Positions 23,553-31,207 of a DNA stretch of 31,210 bases are shown here, one piece after another. Each line of letters starts with the position of its first letter. Within the stretch, counting starts at the first letter, position 1. The DNA is from CAYQEC01 sp964569015 (GTDB taxonomy: Bacteria; Actinomycetota; Acidimicrobiia; Spongiisociales; UBA5794): assembly GCA_964569015.1 (NCBI GenBank), contig CAZMSN010000020.1, forward strand, positions 1 through 31,210. The letters are read 5' to 3'. The notes under the pieces were generated by a model. That model was not told the origin of the DNA and did not search any database. It saw only the letters and a list, made by a program, of their open reading frames with translations. The position numbers were made by a program, and so were the translations under genes.

Positions 23553-24631
23553 GACGCCTCCACGGGAAGTACGAGACGAACCTCGGTGCCCTCACCGACT
23601 TGGCTGGTGATCTCGGCGGTCCCGCCGTGGCGGGTCATCCGGCCGATGATCGAGTCGTTGATGCCGCGCCGATCCGGGGGAATCGCCTCGATATCGAACC
23701 CGCATCCCTGGTCGGAGACGAAGACCTCGATCACCTGGGCTCCAGCTTCGATGTAGACCGAGACGTGATCGGCACTGGCGTGACGGGCGGCGTTGACAAT
23801 GGCCTCCCCGGTGGCGGCGGCGAGGGCCCGGGTGTGTTCGGTGAGCGGGGCATCGCCCACTCTGACGACATCGACGGGGACGTTGTGGGTCTGCTCGATC
23901 TTGGCGGCCAGCGTCTCGATGGTAGATCCGAGACGTTCGGTGTCGTCATTGGTGTTTCGGCCGTAGAGCCAGGAGCGCAGCTCCCTCTCCTGCCCGCGGG
24001 CCAGGGTCACCATGTGCTTGGGATCGCCGGTTCTCTGAATGAGAGCCAGGGTCTGGAGCACCGAATCGTGGAGGTGGGCCGCCATGTCGGCCCGTTCCTC
24101 GGAGCGGATCCGGTCGCGCCGTTCCTGTCCGAGGTCCCGGATCAACCCGAGCACCCACGGCCCGAAGATGAGCATGAATCCGGCAGCGGTCAGCGCGGTG
24201 GCGAAGATGGCGGGGCCGATGTCGGCGATGGTCCCGAGGCTGCTGAAGAGCGCCGCCAGGCCGGCGATCATGAGGAAGGCGCCAGCGCCGATGCGCAGCC
24301 TTCCCGGAGTGGTGTCCGCCATCACCGGCCCGGGGCCGTTCAGCCCGGTCGCGCCGGGGCGATCCCACATGGCGGCGGTGCCGAACGCCACCAAACCGAC
24401 CGCCCACATGAGGCTGTCACCGAACCAGACATTCACGGCACGAAGGAAGACCAGGGCGCCGAGGAAGATGAGGCCGAGGCCCGCCATCTGTCGCCGACTC
24501 GCCCTCCTGCCATTGGCGGGACGCTCCAGACGGTCGGTCGTGAGCGCCCATCCCACCAGATACAGCGCCACTCCCACCCCGCCGGCGAAGGCGAGCACGA
24601 TGAAGGCCGCACGCACATAGGGCGCTCCCAC
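23549..24631 (-). CDS. PspC-domain sensor histidine kinase (LiaS/NarX-like)
   Basis: The uninterrupted canonical frame (GTG 24631) gives 360 residues. It holds the end of a PspC domain, four to five further membrane helices, a HisKA_3 dimerisation site with H188 (ADMAAHLHDSVLQTLALIQR) and an ATPase domain with N280 (GEAIVNAARHAS), D307 (VSDQGCGFD) and GGTAEITSQVGEGTEVRL. Coding continues upstream of the GTG: the same frame to 24772 reads ISAIRRIDALLCRNADNRVI and then SGLAGGIADRL, the missing first half of PspC, but it contains no ATG, GTG or TTG. Dropping one G from the run at 24769-24771 would join it to ATGs at 24776/24773, giving MMEPVIATGTDH and a protein of about 408 residues. It is coupled to the response regulator and divergent from a PspC-LiaF-like gene. 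Confidence 0.85.
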   Translation of the reverse strand: MGAPYVRAAFIVLAFAGGVGVALYLVGWALTTDRLERPANGRRASRRQMAGLGLIFLGALVFLRAVNVWFGDSLMWAVGLVAFGTAAMWDRPGATGLNGPGPVMADTTPGRLRIGAGAFLMIAGLAALFSSLGTIADIGPAIFATALTAAGFMLIFGPWVLGLIRDLGQERRDRIRSEERADMAAHLHDSVLQTLALIQRTGDPKHMVTLARGQERELRSWLYGRNTNDDTERLGSTIETLAAKIEQTHNVPVDVVRVGDAPLTEHTRALAAATGEAIVNAARHASADHVSVYIEAGAQVIEVFVSDQGCGFDIEAIPPDRRGINDSIIGRMTRHGGTAEITSQVGEGTEVRLVLPVEAS

Positions 24632-24799
24632 CCCAAGGCGGTCGGCGATACCGCCCGCCAGGCCGCTGATGACGCGGTTGTCCGCATTGCGGCACAGGAG
24701 CGCATCGATGCGGCGAATGGCCGAGATGGCCCCCGCCGGGTGGTCGGTGCCGGTGGCGATGACGGGCTCCCATCATGTGGTCGGGTCTCGCGCCACGAT

Positions 24800-24827
24800 G
24801 TTGTCACACCCCGGGTACCACGACAAC
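24800..24827. promoter_or_regulatory. Inverted repeat between the kinase and LiaF-like genes
   Basis: GTTGTC (24800-24805) and GACAAC (24822-24827) face each other across 16 bases in the divergent intergenic region. The spacing suits a dimeric LuxR-type regulator covering both promoters. TAGCCT at 24886-24891 is a possible -10 for the rightward gene. Confidence 0.35.
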
Positions 24828-24920
24828 CGGGGGATACCCCGATGGCGCCGGGGCGCTCTCAGGGTCAGGACCGGGGCATCCCCGATAGCCTGGCGCCGAG
24901 CGATGCCGCATGCTGGAACC

Positions 24921-26174
24921 ATGATGAACGACACAACAACAACAGATCGCACCGCATCCGATCCGGTCCGATCGCTGTCCCGGCTCCAGCGGCCGCACAA
25001 GGACCGCGTGGTGGCCGGTGTCGCGGTCGGCCTCGCCAATCACTACGGGGTCGGCGTCGGCTGGGTGCGCTTGGCCTTTGTCGTGCTCGCCTTCTTTGGT
25101 GGTTTCGGGGTGTTGCTCTACCTCCTGGGCTGGCTGGGCATCCCCGAGGAGGATGCAACCGGTTCGCTCGCCGCTCGGAAGGTGCGTGATCTCGAAGGCG
25201 TGCGGAGCTGGATCGGCCTGGGGCTCATCGTGCTCGCCGCCATGATCATCCTCGGCGAATCAGGCCTCGTCAGGCCCGGGCTGATATGGGCGGGTGCCCT
25301 GATCCTGGTCGGGGTCCTGCTCTATCGGGGCGACCTTCCCGAATTCGTCGATCGGCCTCCCTCGCGGGGCGAGGGAGACTCGCCGCCTCCGCCCGGCGAG
25401 ACGCCGCCGGTTCCCACGAGAGAGTGGGCGCCGGCTTCGACCGAGGGAATGGCGGGCATCGTGGACGTCGCGGCGGAGGCAACACCTCCATCCACCGCCG
25501 AGGACGGGGACGTGACGCTTCCACCGATGCCACCGGGAGAAGCGCCGAGCCGGGCTCCCGAGGTCCGTCCTTCGCGCCCGCGCCGGTCGATGCTCGGTCG
25601 GCTCACACTGGCGACGATGCTGATCGTGCTCGGCGTCGTGGGGATGCTCCATTCCGCGGAGGCGATCACGCCGACGGCGCGTCACTACGCAGCGATCGCG
25701 GTGGCGACGATCGGTCTGGGGTTGGTCATCGGTGCCTGGTGGGGACGAGCCCGCGCCCTCGTTCTACTCGGGATTCTCATGCTTCCGTTCCTGGCGGGCG
25801 CAACCCTGGTCCGGGTACCGCTGCACGGTGGCTTCGGTGATCCGGTCTATCGGCCCGTTTCGGTAGATGAGATCGAGGACGAGTACCGGCTGATAGCCGG
25901 CGAGATGACCCTGGATCTCGGAGACATCGACCTTGGAGAGGGTGCCGTCGACATGGATGCCTCGATTGCCTTCGGTTTGCTCAGAGTCATTGTTCCTGCC
26001 GACGCCGGTGTGGAGATCGTGGGCCGGGTCGGAGGGGGCGAGCTGGACTTCCCGGGCCTCCAGGCCGATGGGGTCGACGTGGAGCGCCGCACCGTGCTCG
26101 ACGGCATCGGGCGCATCAGCCTCGACCTCGAGGTCGGTTTTGGCGAGATACGAGTCTTTCGGACGGAGCGCTGA
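24921..26174 (+). CDS. PspC-domain, LiaF-like membrane protein
   Basis: A 417-residue membrane protein. An N-terminal PspC domain (about residues 20-85: HKDRVVAGVAVGLANHYGVG, VRLAFVVLAFFGGFGVLLYL) is followed by two more helices and a proline-rich linker (about 140-215). A further pair of helices (about 230-290) and a LiaF-type C-terminal domain follow (DEYRLIAGEMTLDLGDIDLG ... GGGELDFPG), which forms repeated beta strands. LiaF-like proteins hold the partner kinase inactive until the envelope is damaged. ATG 24921 is followed by a second ATG at 24924; the longer upstream frame runs into the divergent kinase gene. It is divergent from the PspC kinase pair, so the three form one candidate circuit. 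Confidence 0.8.
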   Translation: MMNDTTTTDRTASDPVRSLSRLQRPHKDRVVAGVAVGLANHYGVGVGWVRLAFVVLAFFGGFGVLLYLLGWLGIPEEDATGSLAARKVRDLEGVRSWIGLGLIVLAAMIILGESGLVRPGLIWAGALILVGVLLYRGDLPEFVDRPPSRGEGDSPPPPGETPPVPTREWAPASTEGMAGIVDVAAEATPPSTAEDGDVTLPPMPPGEAPSRAPEVRPSRPRRSMLGRLTLATMLIVLGVVGMLHSAEAITPTARHYAAIAVATIGLGLVIGAWWGRARALVLLGILMLPFLAGATLVRVPLHGGFGDPVYRPVSVDEIEDEYRLIAGEMTLDLGDIDLGEGAVDMDASIAFGLLRVIVPADAGVEIVGRVGGGELDFPGLQADGVDVERRTVLDGIGRISLDLEVGFGEIRVFRTER

Positions 26175-26183
26175 GGAGGCGGT

Positions 26184-26432
26184 ATGAGACGACACGGATT
26201 CGACATGTTCTCCTTTCTCGCAGGCGTGTTCTTTCTGGCGGTGAGCGTTCCGTTGCTGTTCAGCGATGTCGATCTCACCCCGTATCGTGGCCGTTGGGTG
26301 GTTCCCGGCATCCTGCTGATCGCAGGCCTGGTCATGCTCGGCTCCGGCTTGCCGGGAGCCGCTGGGTCGGAGTCGCAGCGCGGGCTCGAGGCGCCACCGG
26401 AGCTCCTCGACGAGGAAGCGTCAGACTTCTGA
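26184..26432 (+). CDS. Small two-helix membrane protein
   Basis: An 82-residue protein with two membrane helices (about 8-27, FSFLAGVFFLAVSVPLLFSD, and 38-56, WVVPGILLIAGLVMLGSGL) and an acidic tail (PPELLDEEASDF). GAGGAGG precedes the ATG, and it starts nine bases after the LiaF-like stop, so it is cotranscribed. It may be an accessory part of the same envelope-stress module. Its last 12 bases overlap the end of the convergent ComB-like gene. Confidence 0.75.
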   Translation: MRRHGFDMFSFLAGVFFLAVSVPLLFSDVDLTPYRGRWVVPGILLIAGLVMLGSGLPGAAGSESQRGLEAPPELLDEEASDF

Positions 26433-27128
26433 TCCTGCTTCCCCGTGGGGGGCGACGCGACGCACGACCAGCAGGCCGTCCTCCGGGGCGGCCTGCATCG
26501 CGAAGTCGAACCGGTCGATCGCCAAGCAGAACTCGAGATCGTCTCTGTGCGCCCACGGAGCAGAGCGGAGGCGAGCGGCTCCCGGAGCCCGGGACGCCCG
26601 GCGAAGGACCGCGGGTATGTCCACGTCGCCGCTGAGGGCCGCCTCCAGGTAGTCGGCGGTCGCCTCATCCTCCTCCGCCGCCTCGATGCCGGACTGCCCG
26701 GCGGCGACGATCGTCACCTGTTCCTCTAGGCGCATGGCCTGGGCCGTGGCACCGGCGATGACGAGACTCGCCACGTAGAGGGGACGGGCGCCGGCTTCCC
26801 AAGCAGCCCGGGCACAGCGCGTCCCGGCCATGGTGCGCTGCACCACGGTACGTCCCACCAGGCCCGGGGTCTCACGAACCTCCCCGGGGGAGTTGCCCCC
26901 GTCGAAACCCGGTGGCCTGGCACCGCCTTCCTCGCCGATGAGCCATGCCCCGTCGATGGCGGAGGCGATTGCCCGTGCCTCGTCGAGTTCGGCGGCGAGC
27001 ACCAGCCGGTCTGCCCCAGCGGCGAAGGCGTAGGCAGCCGTGGTGAACGCCCGGAACGTGTCGATGACAACCGTCGGGCCGGATGCCCTGCTTGCACCCG
27101 AGAGACCACGAAGGAGGACGACGCGCAT
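26421..27128 (-). CDS. ComB-like 2-phosphosulfolactate phosphatase family protein
   Basis: A 235-residue protein of the ComB family. Landmarks: VVIDTFRAFTTAAYAFAAGA (residues 20-39, family pattern D-x-x-RA-x-T), LIGEEGGARPPGFDGGNSPG and VQRTMAGTRCARAAWEAGA. The best-known member removes phosphate from 2-phosphosulfolactate in coenzyme M synthesis, but many bacteria without that pathway keep a homologue of unknown substrate, and no other coenzyme M gene is visible here. ATG 27128 follows TAGCGT (minus strand) by six bases and appears leaderless. The end overlaps the convergent small membrane gene. Confidence 0.85.
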   Translation of the reverse strand: MRVVLLRGLSGASRASGPTVVIDTFRAFTTAAYAFAAGADRLVLAAELDEARAIASAIDGAWLIGEEGGARPPGFDGGNSPGEVRETPGLVGRTVVQRTMAGTRCARAAWEAGARPLYVASLVIAGATAQAMRLEEQVTIVAAGQSGIEAAEEDEATADYLEAALSGDVDIPAVLRRASRAPGAARLRSAPWAHRDDLEFCLAIDRFDFAMQAAPEDGLLVVRRVAPHGEAGSEV

Positions 27129-27134
27129 GTGCCA

Positions 27135-27140
27135 ACGCTA
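27135..27140 (-). promoter_or_regulatory. -10 element for leaderless comB-like mRNA
   Basis: On the minus strand TAGCGT is followed by six bases and the ATG at 27128. No ribosome binding site is present. Confidence 0.5.
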
Positions 27141-27228
27141 GGGGCAGTGATCGAGAACGCGTAAAAAGGTCACCAAAAACAGGGCGCAAGAGTGGCGTTC
27201 TTGGGTAGCCTTGTTTCTGGAAGGCAGC

Positions 27229-27723
27229 ATGGTACGACCCCGGAAATCGATCAATCCGGGCCCGCTCGGCGAAACCGAGGGACTCGGCCCATCCCGTCAG
27301 CCGTTCACCAAGGGGCGTTATACGCCGGTGCGGCACGGTCCGCCGGCGGCATCCCCGGACGAGGGCACCGAGGGCCAGGCCCCTCCCGACCTGCCGCCTG
27401 TTTCGAAGTTCGCGGCGAGGGCGACCGCCTCGGCGCCTCCGACCCCGGACCCCCCGCGGGTCGACGCCCGGCCGGTTCGCGAGCAGGAGCCAGCGCCCCG
27501 GCCGTCCGGACCAGAGGAACCGCCGATCTCGTTCACGATCGACCTCAACGCCGTCGAGGAGTCGGAGCCCTCCGAGAAACCGGAGACGGAGGACGACACC
27601 TACTACAGCCGTCACCGAGCGAAGCTTCCCGGTCTCGGCCTCGAACCAGCCGATCGGGACGAGGATTCAGGTGAATCCCCGATGCCGTGGGCGCTGTTGT
27701 ACTACCGCAAGAAGCGCCGCTGA
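27229..27723 (+). CDS. Disordered proline-rich protein, unknown function
   Basis: A 164-residue hydrophilic protein. The first 40 residues are basic (MVRPRKSINPGPLGETEGLG ... KGRYTPVRH), the middle is proline/alanine-rich and lacks predicted structure, and the C-terminal third is acidic (TIDLNAVEESEPSEKPETED) followed by a short aromatic-basic tail (WALLYYRKKRR). I do not recognise a family. GGAAGG lies a few bases before ATG 27229 and TAGCCT (27206-27211) is a likely -10. It converges with the LCP gene, 27 nt away. Confidence 0.6.
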   Translation: MVRPRKSINPGPLGETEGLGPSRQPFTKGRYTPVRHGPPAASPDEGTEGQAPPDLPPVSKFAARATASAPPTPDPPRVDARPVREQEPAPRPSGPEEPPISFTIDLNAVEESEPSEKPETEDDTYYSRHRAKLPGLGLEPADRDEDSGESPMPWALLYYRKKRR

Positions 27724-27750
27724 ACGCTTCCCCTTGATTCGACGGATCCC

Positions 27751-29187
27751 TCACTGCTCCTCTGGAGCACACGCGTCGCCCAAGGGCTCGATGCCGAGGG
27801 CGGCGACTGCCTCCTGCGGGGTCGAGCTGAGCACCAGCTCCACGTGATCTCGGATCAGATCCACGTTCGGAACCTGCCTGCCTTCTGCGGTCACCTCGGC
27901 GAGGTAGGTGGGAGGGATGAACCGGATCGAGACGATGGAGCCGAGATCGATGTCGGGGAGCAGATCGATGAGATCGGGGATGCGACTCAGCGGGATGTCG
28001 GTTTCGAGAGTCTCCTCGAGCACCCCGGCGATCCGCGGGTATGCCAAGAGGAGGTCGGCAGGATCGGACTGCTCGAGCACGGCGTCGAGCACGCACCGCT
28101 GCCGCCCCATGCGGGCGTAGTCGTCGGCGTGGCGCCGGGCCCGCACGTAGGCGAGGGCGAGGTGGCCGTCGAGGTGCTGAAAGCCGGGCTGGATATCGAT
28201 GTACTCGGTGCTGACTCCGTCCTCGTGAGGGTAGGTCTCGTCGACGATGCGGAACGGGACGTCGATGTCGACGCCGCCGAGCGCATCGACGATCCCGACG
28301 AAGCCGTCGAGTGTCACCAGGGCGTAGTAGTGAATCGGGATCCCGAGCAGCTCGCCGATGCCCGCCTTGATGGCATTCTCCCCGGGCGTGCCGGGGCCGG
28401 GGAAAGCGTCGGGATAGTCGGATGCGGCCACGTAGAGGTCGTTGAGTAGTTGTGGGAAGCAGTTGCACTCCCAGATGCCCATGCCCTCGGGGAGTGGCAC
28501 CCGTATCCAGTTGCGGGGGATTCCGAACATGGCGACGGCGCCGGAGGCCGGGTCGATGCTGACGACGATCATCGTGTCGGTGCGGATGCCCGTCCGGCCG
28601 GCGCCGGCGTCGCCCCCCAGTAGGAGGATGTTGACACGATCGAGTCCATCCCACAGTGCCGGCTCTGGCGGCTGAGTCGTGGTCGTGGTGGTGCCGGGAT
28701 CGGTGGCGGCCGCGGATTCCTGCAGCGTCGTGGAGGTGGTTGTCGTCGTTGCTTCCTCGTCGTCGAACACGGTCGTGATGAGGCTGTACTGGACGAGGTC
28801 GTAGTAGGCCAGCGCGGCGTGAGGGACCAGGAGCAGGAGTGCGAGGACGGCGGCCGCCGTGATGGAGGCCCGCTTTGATCCTCGTTCACCCCCCGCCAGC
28901 CGGTAGGCGTCTTCGGCCGCCCAGATCCGGTATCCGAGGAGAAGGATGTTGCCGATCATGAGCGCGGTGAGGAAACGTGGCTTGAATGCCGCTTTCGCCA
29001 TGCCGAGGCGATCGAGGGAGAAGACCACCGCGGCAGCCACCAGCGCCGCGTCGGCAGCAAGCAGGGCGACGCCGCGCCGGGCTCGTCCCGCGTACACCTG
29101 CCCGGCCCCGGGGACGACGACTGAGAGCCCGGCGGCGACGAGGGGACGAGGTTGCCGTGATGTCGTGGGATGCTGGTCCGATCCCAT
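27751..29187 (-). CDS. LytR-CpsA-Psr (LCP) family glycopolymer transferase
   Basis: A 478-residue membrane protein. Three N-terminal helices (about 15-57, 72-90, 110-127) include a VVPGAGQVYAGRARRG motif seen in small TM2-like modules. A threonine-rich linker (about 145-175, runs of five or six Thr) leads to the extracytoplasmic LCP domain (185-400). Family landmarks: VNILLLGGDAG, RTDTMIVVSIDP, FGIPRNWIRV and YVRARRHADDYARMGRQRCV. LCP enzymes transfer undecaprenyl-linked glycopolymers to peptidoglycan. Note PRN where many members have PRD. ATG 29187 follows TAGCAT by six bases, so I prefer it to GTG 29190. Divergent from the flippase/phosphoglycosyl transferase fusion. Confidence 0.92.
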   Translation of the reverse strand: MGSDQHPTTSRQPRPLVAAGLSVVVPGAGQVYAGRARRGVALLAADAALVAAAVVFSLDRLGMAKAAFKPRFLTALMIGNILLLGYRIWAAEDAYRLAGGERGSKRASITAAAVLALLLLVPHAALAYYDLVQYSLITTVFDDEEATTTTTSTTLQESAAATDPGTTTTTTQPPEPALWDGLDRVNILLLGGDAGAGRTGIRTDTMIVVSIDPASGAVAMFGIPRNWIRVPLPEGMGIWECNCFPQLLNDLYVAASDYPDAFPGPGTPGENAIKAGIGELLGIPIHYYALVTLDGFVGIVDALGGVDIDVPFRIVDETYPHEDGVSTEYIDIQPGFQHLDGHLALAYVRARRHADDYARMGRQRCVLDAVLEQSDPADLLLAYPRIAGVLEETLETDIPLSRIPDLIDLLPDIDLGSIVSIRFIPPTYLAEVTAEGRQVPNVDLIRDHVELVLSSTPQEAVAALGIEPLGDACAPEEQ

Positions 29188-29193
29188 CACGCC

Positions 29194-29199
29194 ATGCTA
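29194..29199 (-). promoter_or_regulatory. -10 element for leaderless LCP mRNA
   Basis: On the minus strand TAGCAT is followed by six bases (GGCGTG) and ATG 29187, without a ribosome binding site. Confidence 0.5.
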
Positions 29200-29281
29200 G
29201 AAGCGAAGCTCCGGCGGCCGGCCTGTAGGGTGTTGCCCGCACCGGCGCACGGTGCTGCTGAAGGACACGAGACCACCTGAC

Positions 29282-31207
29282 ATGATCGATGAATCCGGAT
29301 CAGGCGCCGGTCGATCCCGGCAGCCGGAGGCGACGAGTCGCGACTTGACACGCACTCGCTTCGCCCGGCTCTCGGAGGACGGCACCGGCTTTATCCTCGC
29401 CGGGAGCCTGGTGGCGGGCCTCGCCGCCTATGCGTATCAGATCCTGGGAGGCCGCACCCTCGGCGCCGAGGCGTTCGCCCCGGTGTCGGTGCTGCTCACG
29501 ATCCACTTTCTGACGTTCATTGTGATCCTGCTGCCGATCGAGCAGCTCATCATCCGGCGGCTGACGCTCGACCGGGAGGCGGCAGGCGTGCCGTCGCGGG
29601 CGATGATCCTGGTGATTGCCACCGTGGTGGGGGCCACGCTGTATGCCGGGTTCCGGGTCGACGAGCTCCTCAACGGTGACCGGCGTTTCATCGTCTTCAC
29701 CGCGTTCACCGTTGCCGTGCACGCCGTGTTCGCCGTTGCGAGGGGTCATCTCGCCGGCCGGCGCCGCTTTCGGGAATACGGCCTGGCGAGTGGGGGAGCG
29801 TCGCTCGCCAGGCTCGGGGTGGCGATGGCAGTCTTGGCGGTGCGGCCGTCGGCGTCGGGCGTGGCGATCGGGCTCATCGCCGGGCCCCTGGTGGTGCTGG
29901 CGTGGCGACCCTTCCGGCGGGTGGCGGTGGAACGCCCGGCGCTGGCGGATCACGAGCTGGCGAGCATGTCCGATCGGGGACTGCTCTCGGGCCTGGTGTT
30001 GTCGTCGGCGGCTTCGCAGATGCTGCTGCTGGCGGGGCCGCTGGCGGCGGCCGCGCTCGGCGCCACGGACGTGATGGTGAGCACGATCTTCGCGACGTTC
30101 ACACTGTTTCGCGCTCCACTCACGTTCGGCTACAACCTGATCGCCCGTGTGCTCCCGCCGTTCACCGAGATGGCGGCTCGCCGGGAACGCCGCGAGCTAC
30201 GGGCGTGGGCCCGGGGTATGACGTACGCCTCGTCTGTCCTGGCGCTGCTGGGAGCGGGGGCCGGCTACCTGCTCGGCCCGCAGCTGGTGGCGGTGGCGTT
30301 CGGGGCCGATTTCCGTCCGGAACGAGGGCCGGCCGCCCTCGTCGCGGGCGGTGTGCTCCTAGCCGGGGCAGGCCTGTTCGTGGCACAGATCCTCGTGGCA
30401 CGGGGACGGCCGGCGATCCTCGGGGTCGCCTGGAGCGTCGCGGTCGTTGCCGCCGGCATCGTGCTGACCGCCACCAGCGGCGATGCGGAGGGCCGAGTGG
30501 CACTGGCGTTCCTGGTCGGTGAGGTTGTGGCGCTGGCAGCACTGGTGCTGGGGGCGGTGGCGCGAGCACCCGACGAGGCAACGGCGGTGGGAGCCGGGTA
30601 TCTGCTGGCCAAGCGGACGACGGACATCGCGGTGGCGACCTTGGCGATGGTGCTCGGCTTCCCGCTGCTGCTGGCGGCGGTGATCGTGGTGAAAGTCGAT
30701 TCACGCGGTCCCGCCTTCTTCCGTCAGGAGAGGATCGGAAGGAATGGCAGGCCTTTTGCCATGCTGAAGCTTCGCACCATGCGGGTCGACGGTGGGGAGG
30801 AGGTGTTCGTGGAGCACCTCGCCCGCCTCGAGGCTGCCCGCCACGACGCCGATGGTCACACGCTCGCGATCGCGGGCGATCCTCGTGTGACCCGGGTCGG
30901 CGCTCGACTCCGCCGCTGGTCGCTCGACGAGCTACCCAACCTGTGGAATGTGCTCAAGGGCCCGATGTCGCTCGTCGGGCCGCGGCCGCTGGTTCCGACA
31001 GAAGCCGCGTTGATCGGCCTCGACAATCCGCGGTTCTCGGTGAAGCCGGGAATCACCGGTCTCGCCCAGATCACCGGCCGTGACGCCATCGATCTCGACG
31101 AGCGCACCCGCCTCGATGTCGAGTATGTCACGCGGCGCAGCACGGGGCTGGACGCGGCGATCTTGGGACACACGGTCCTGGCGGTCTTCCGCCAGCCCGG
31201 CCAGTGA
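29282..31207 (+). CDS. Fusion of a Wzx/MATE-like flippase and a monotopic phosphoglycosyl transferase
   Basis: A 641-residue protein with two parts. Residues about 35-440 form a multi-helix (about 12) membrane unit in the style of polysaccharide flippases (ILAGSLVAGLAAYAYQILGG ... LIARVLPPFTEMA). Residues 444-641 are a complete small sugar transferase of the WcaJ/PglC type: a membrane hairpin (TDIAVATLAMVLGFPLLLAA), GPAFFRQERIGRNGRPFAML, KLRTM, RVTRVGARLRRWSLDELPNL with the catalytic D549-E550, SLVGPRPL and KPGITGLAQITGRD. The second part loads sugar-1-phosphate onto undecaprenyl phosphate; the first would flip lipid-linked product. ATG 29282 is uncertain; GTG 29252 is an alternative with TAGGGT (29226-29231) upstream. 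Divergent from an LCP ligase. Confidence 0.88.
   Translation: MIDESGSGAGRSRQPEATSRDLTRTRFARLSEDGTGFILAGSLVAGLAAYAYQILGGRTLGAEAFAPVSVLLTIHFLTFIVILLPIEQLIIRRLTLDREAAGVPSRAMILVIATVVGATLYAGFRVDELLNGDRRFIVFTAFTVAVHAVFAVARGHLAGRRRFREYGLASGGASLARLGVAMAVLAVRPSASGVAIGLIAGPLVVLAWRPFRRVAVERPALADHELASMSDRGLLSGLVLSSAASQMLLLAGPLAAAALGATDVMVSTIFATFTLFRAPLTFGYNLIARVLPPFTEMAARRERRELRAWARGMTYASSVLALLGAGAGYLLGPQLVAVAFGADFRPERGPAALVAGGVLLAGAGLFVAQILVARGRPAILGVAWSVAVVAAGIVLTATSGDAEGRVALAFLVGEVVALAALVLGAVARAPDEATAVGAGYLLAKRTTDIAVATLAMVLGFPLLLAAVIVVKVDSRGPAFFRQERIGRNGRPFAMLKLRTMRVDGGEEVFVEHLARLEAARHDADGHTLAIAGDPRVTRVGARLRRWSLDELPNLWNVLKGPMSLVGPRPLVPTEAALIGLDNPRFSVKPGITGLAQITGRDAIDLDERTRLDVEYVTRRSTGLDAAILGHTVLAVFRQPGQ

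Noticed and set aside
23600..25189. Plus-strand frame of 529 codons
   Set aside because: It is antisense to the kinase gene, with its composition explained by the complementary high-GC codons; no domain is recognisable.
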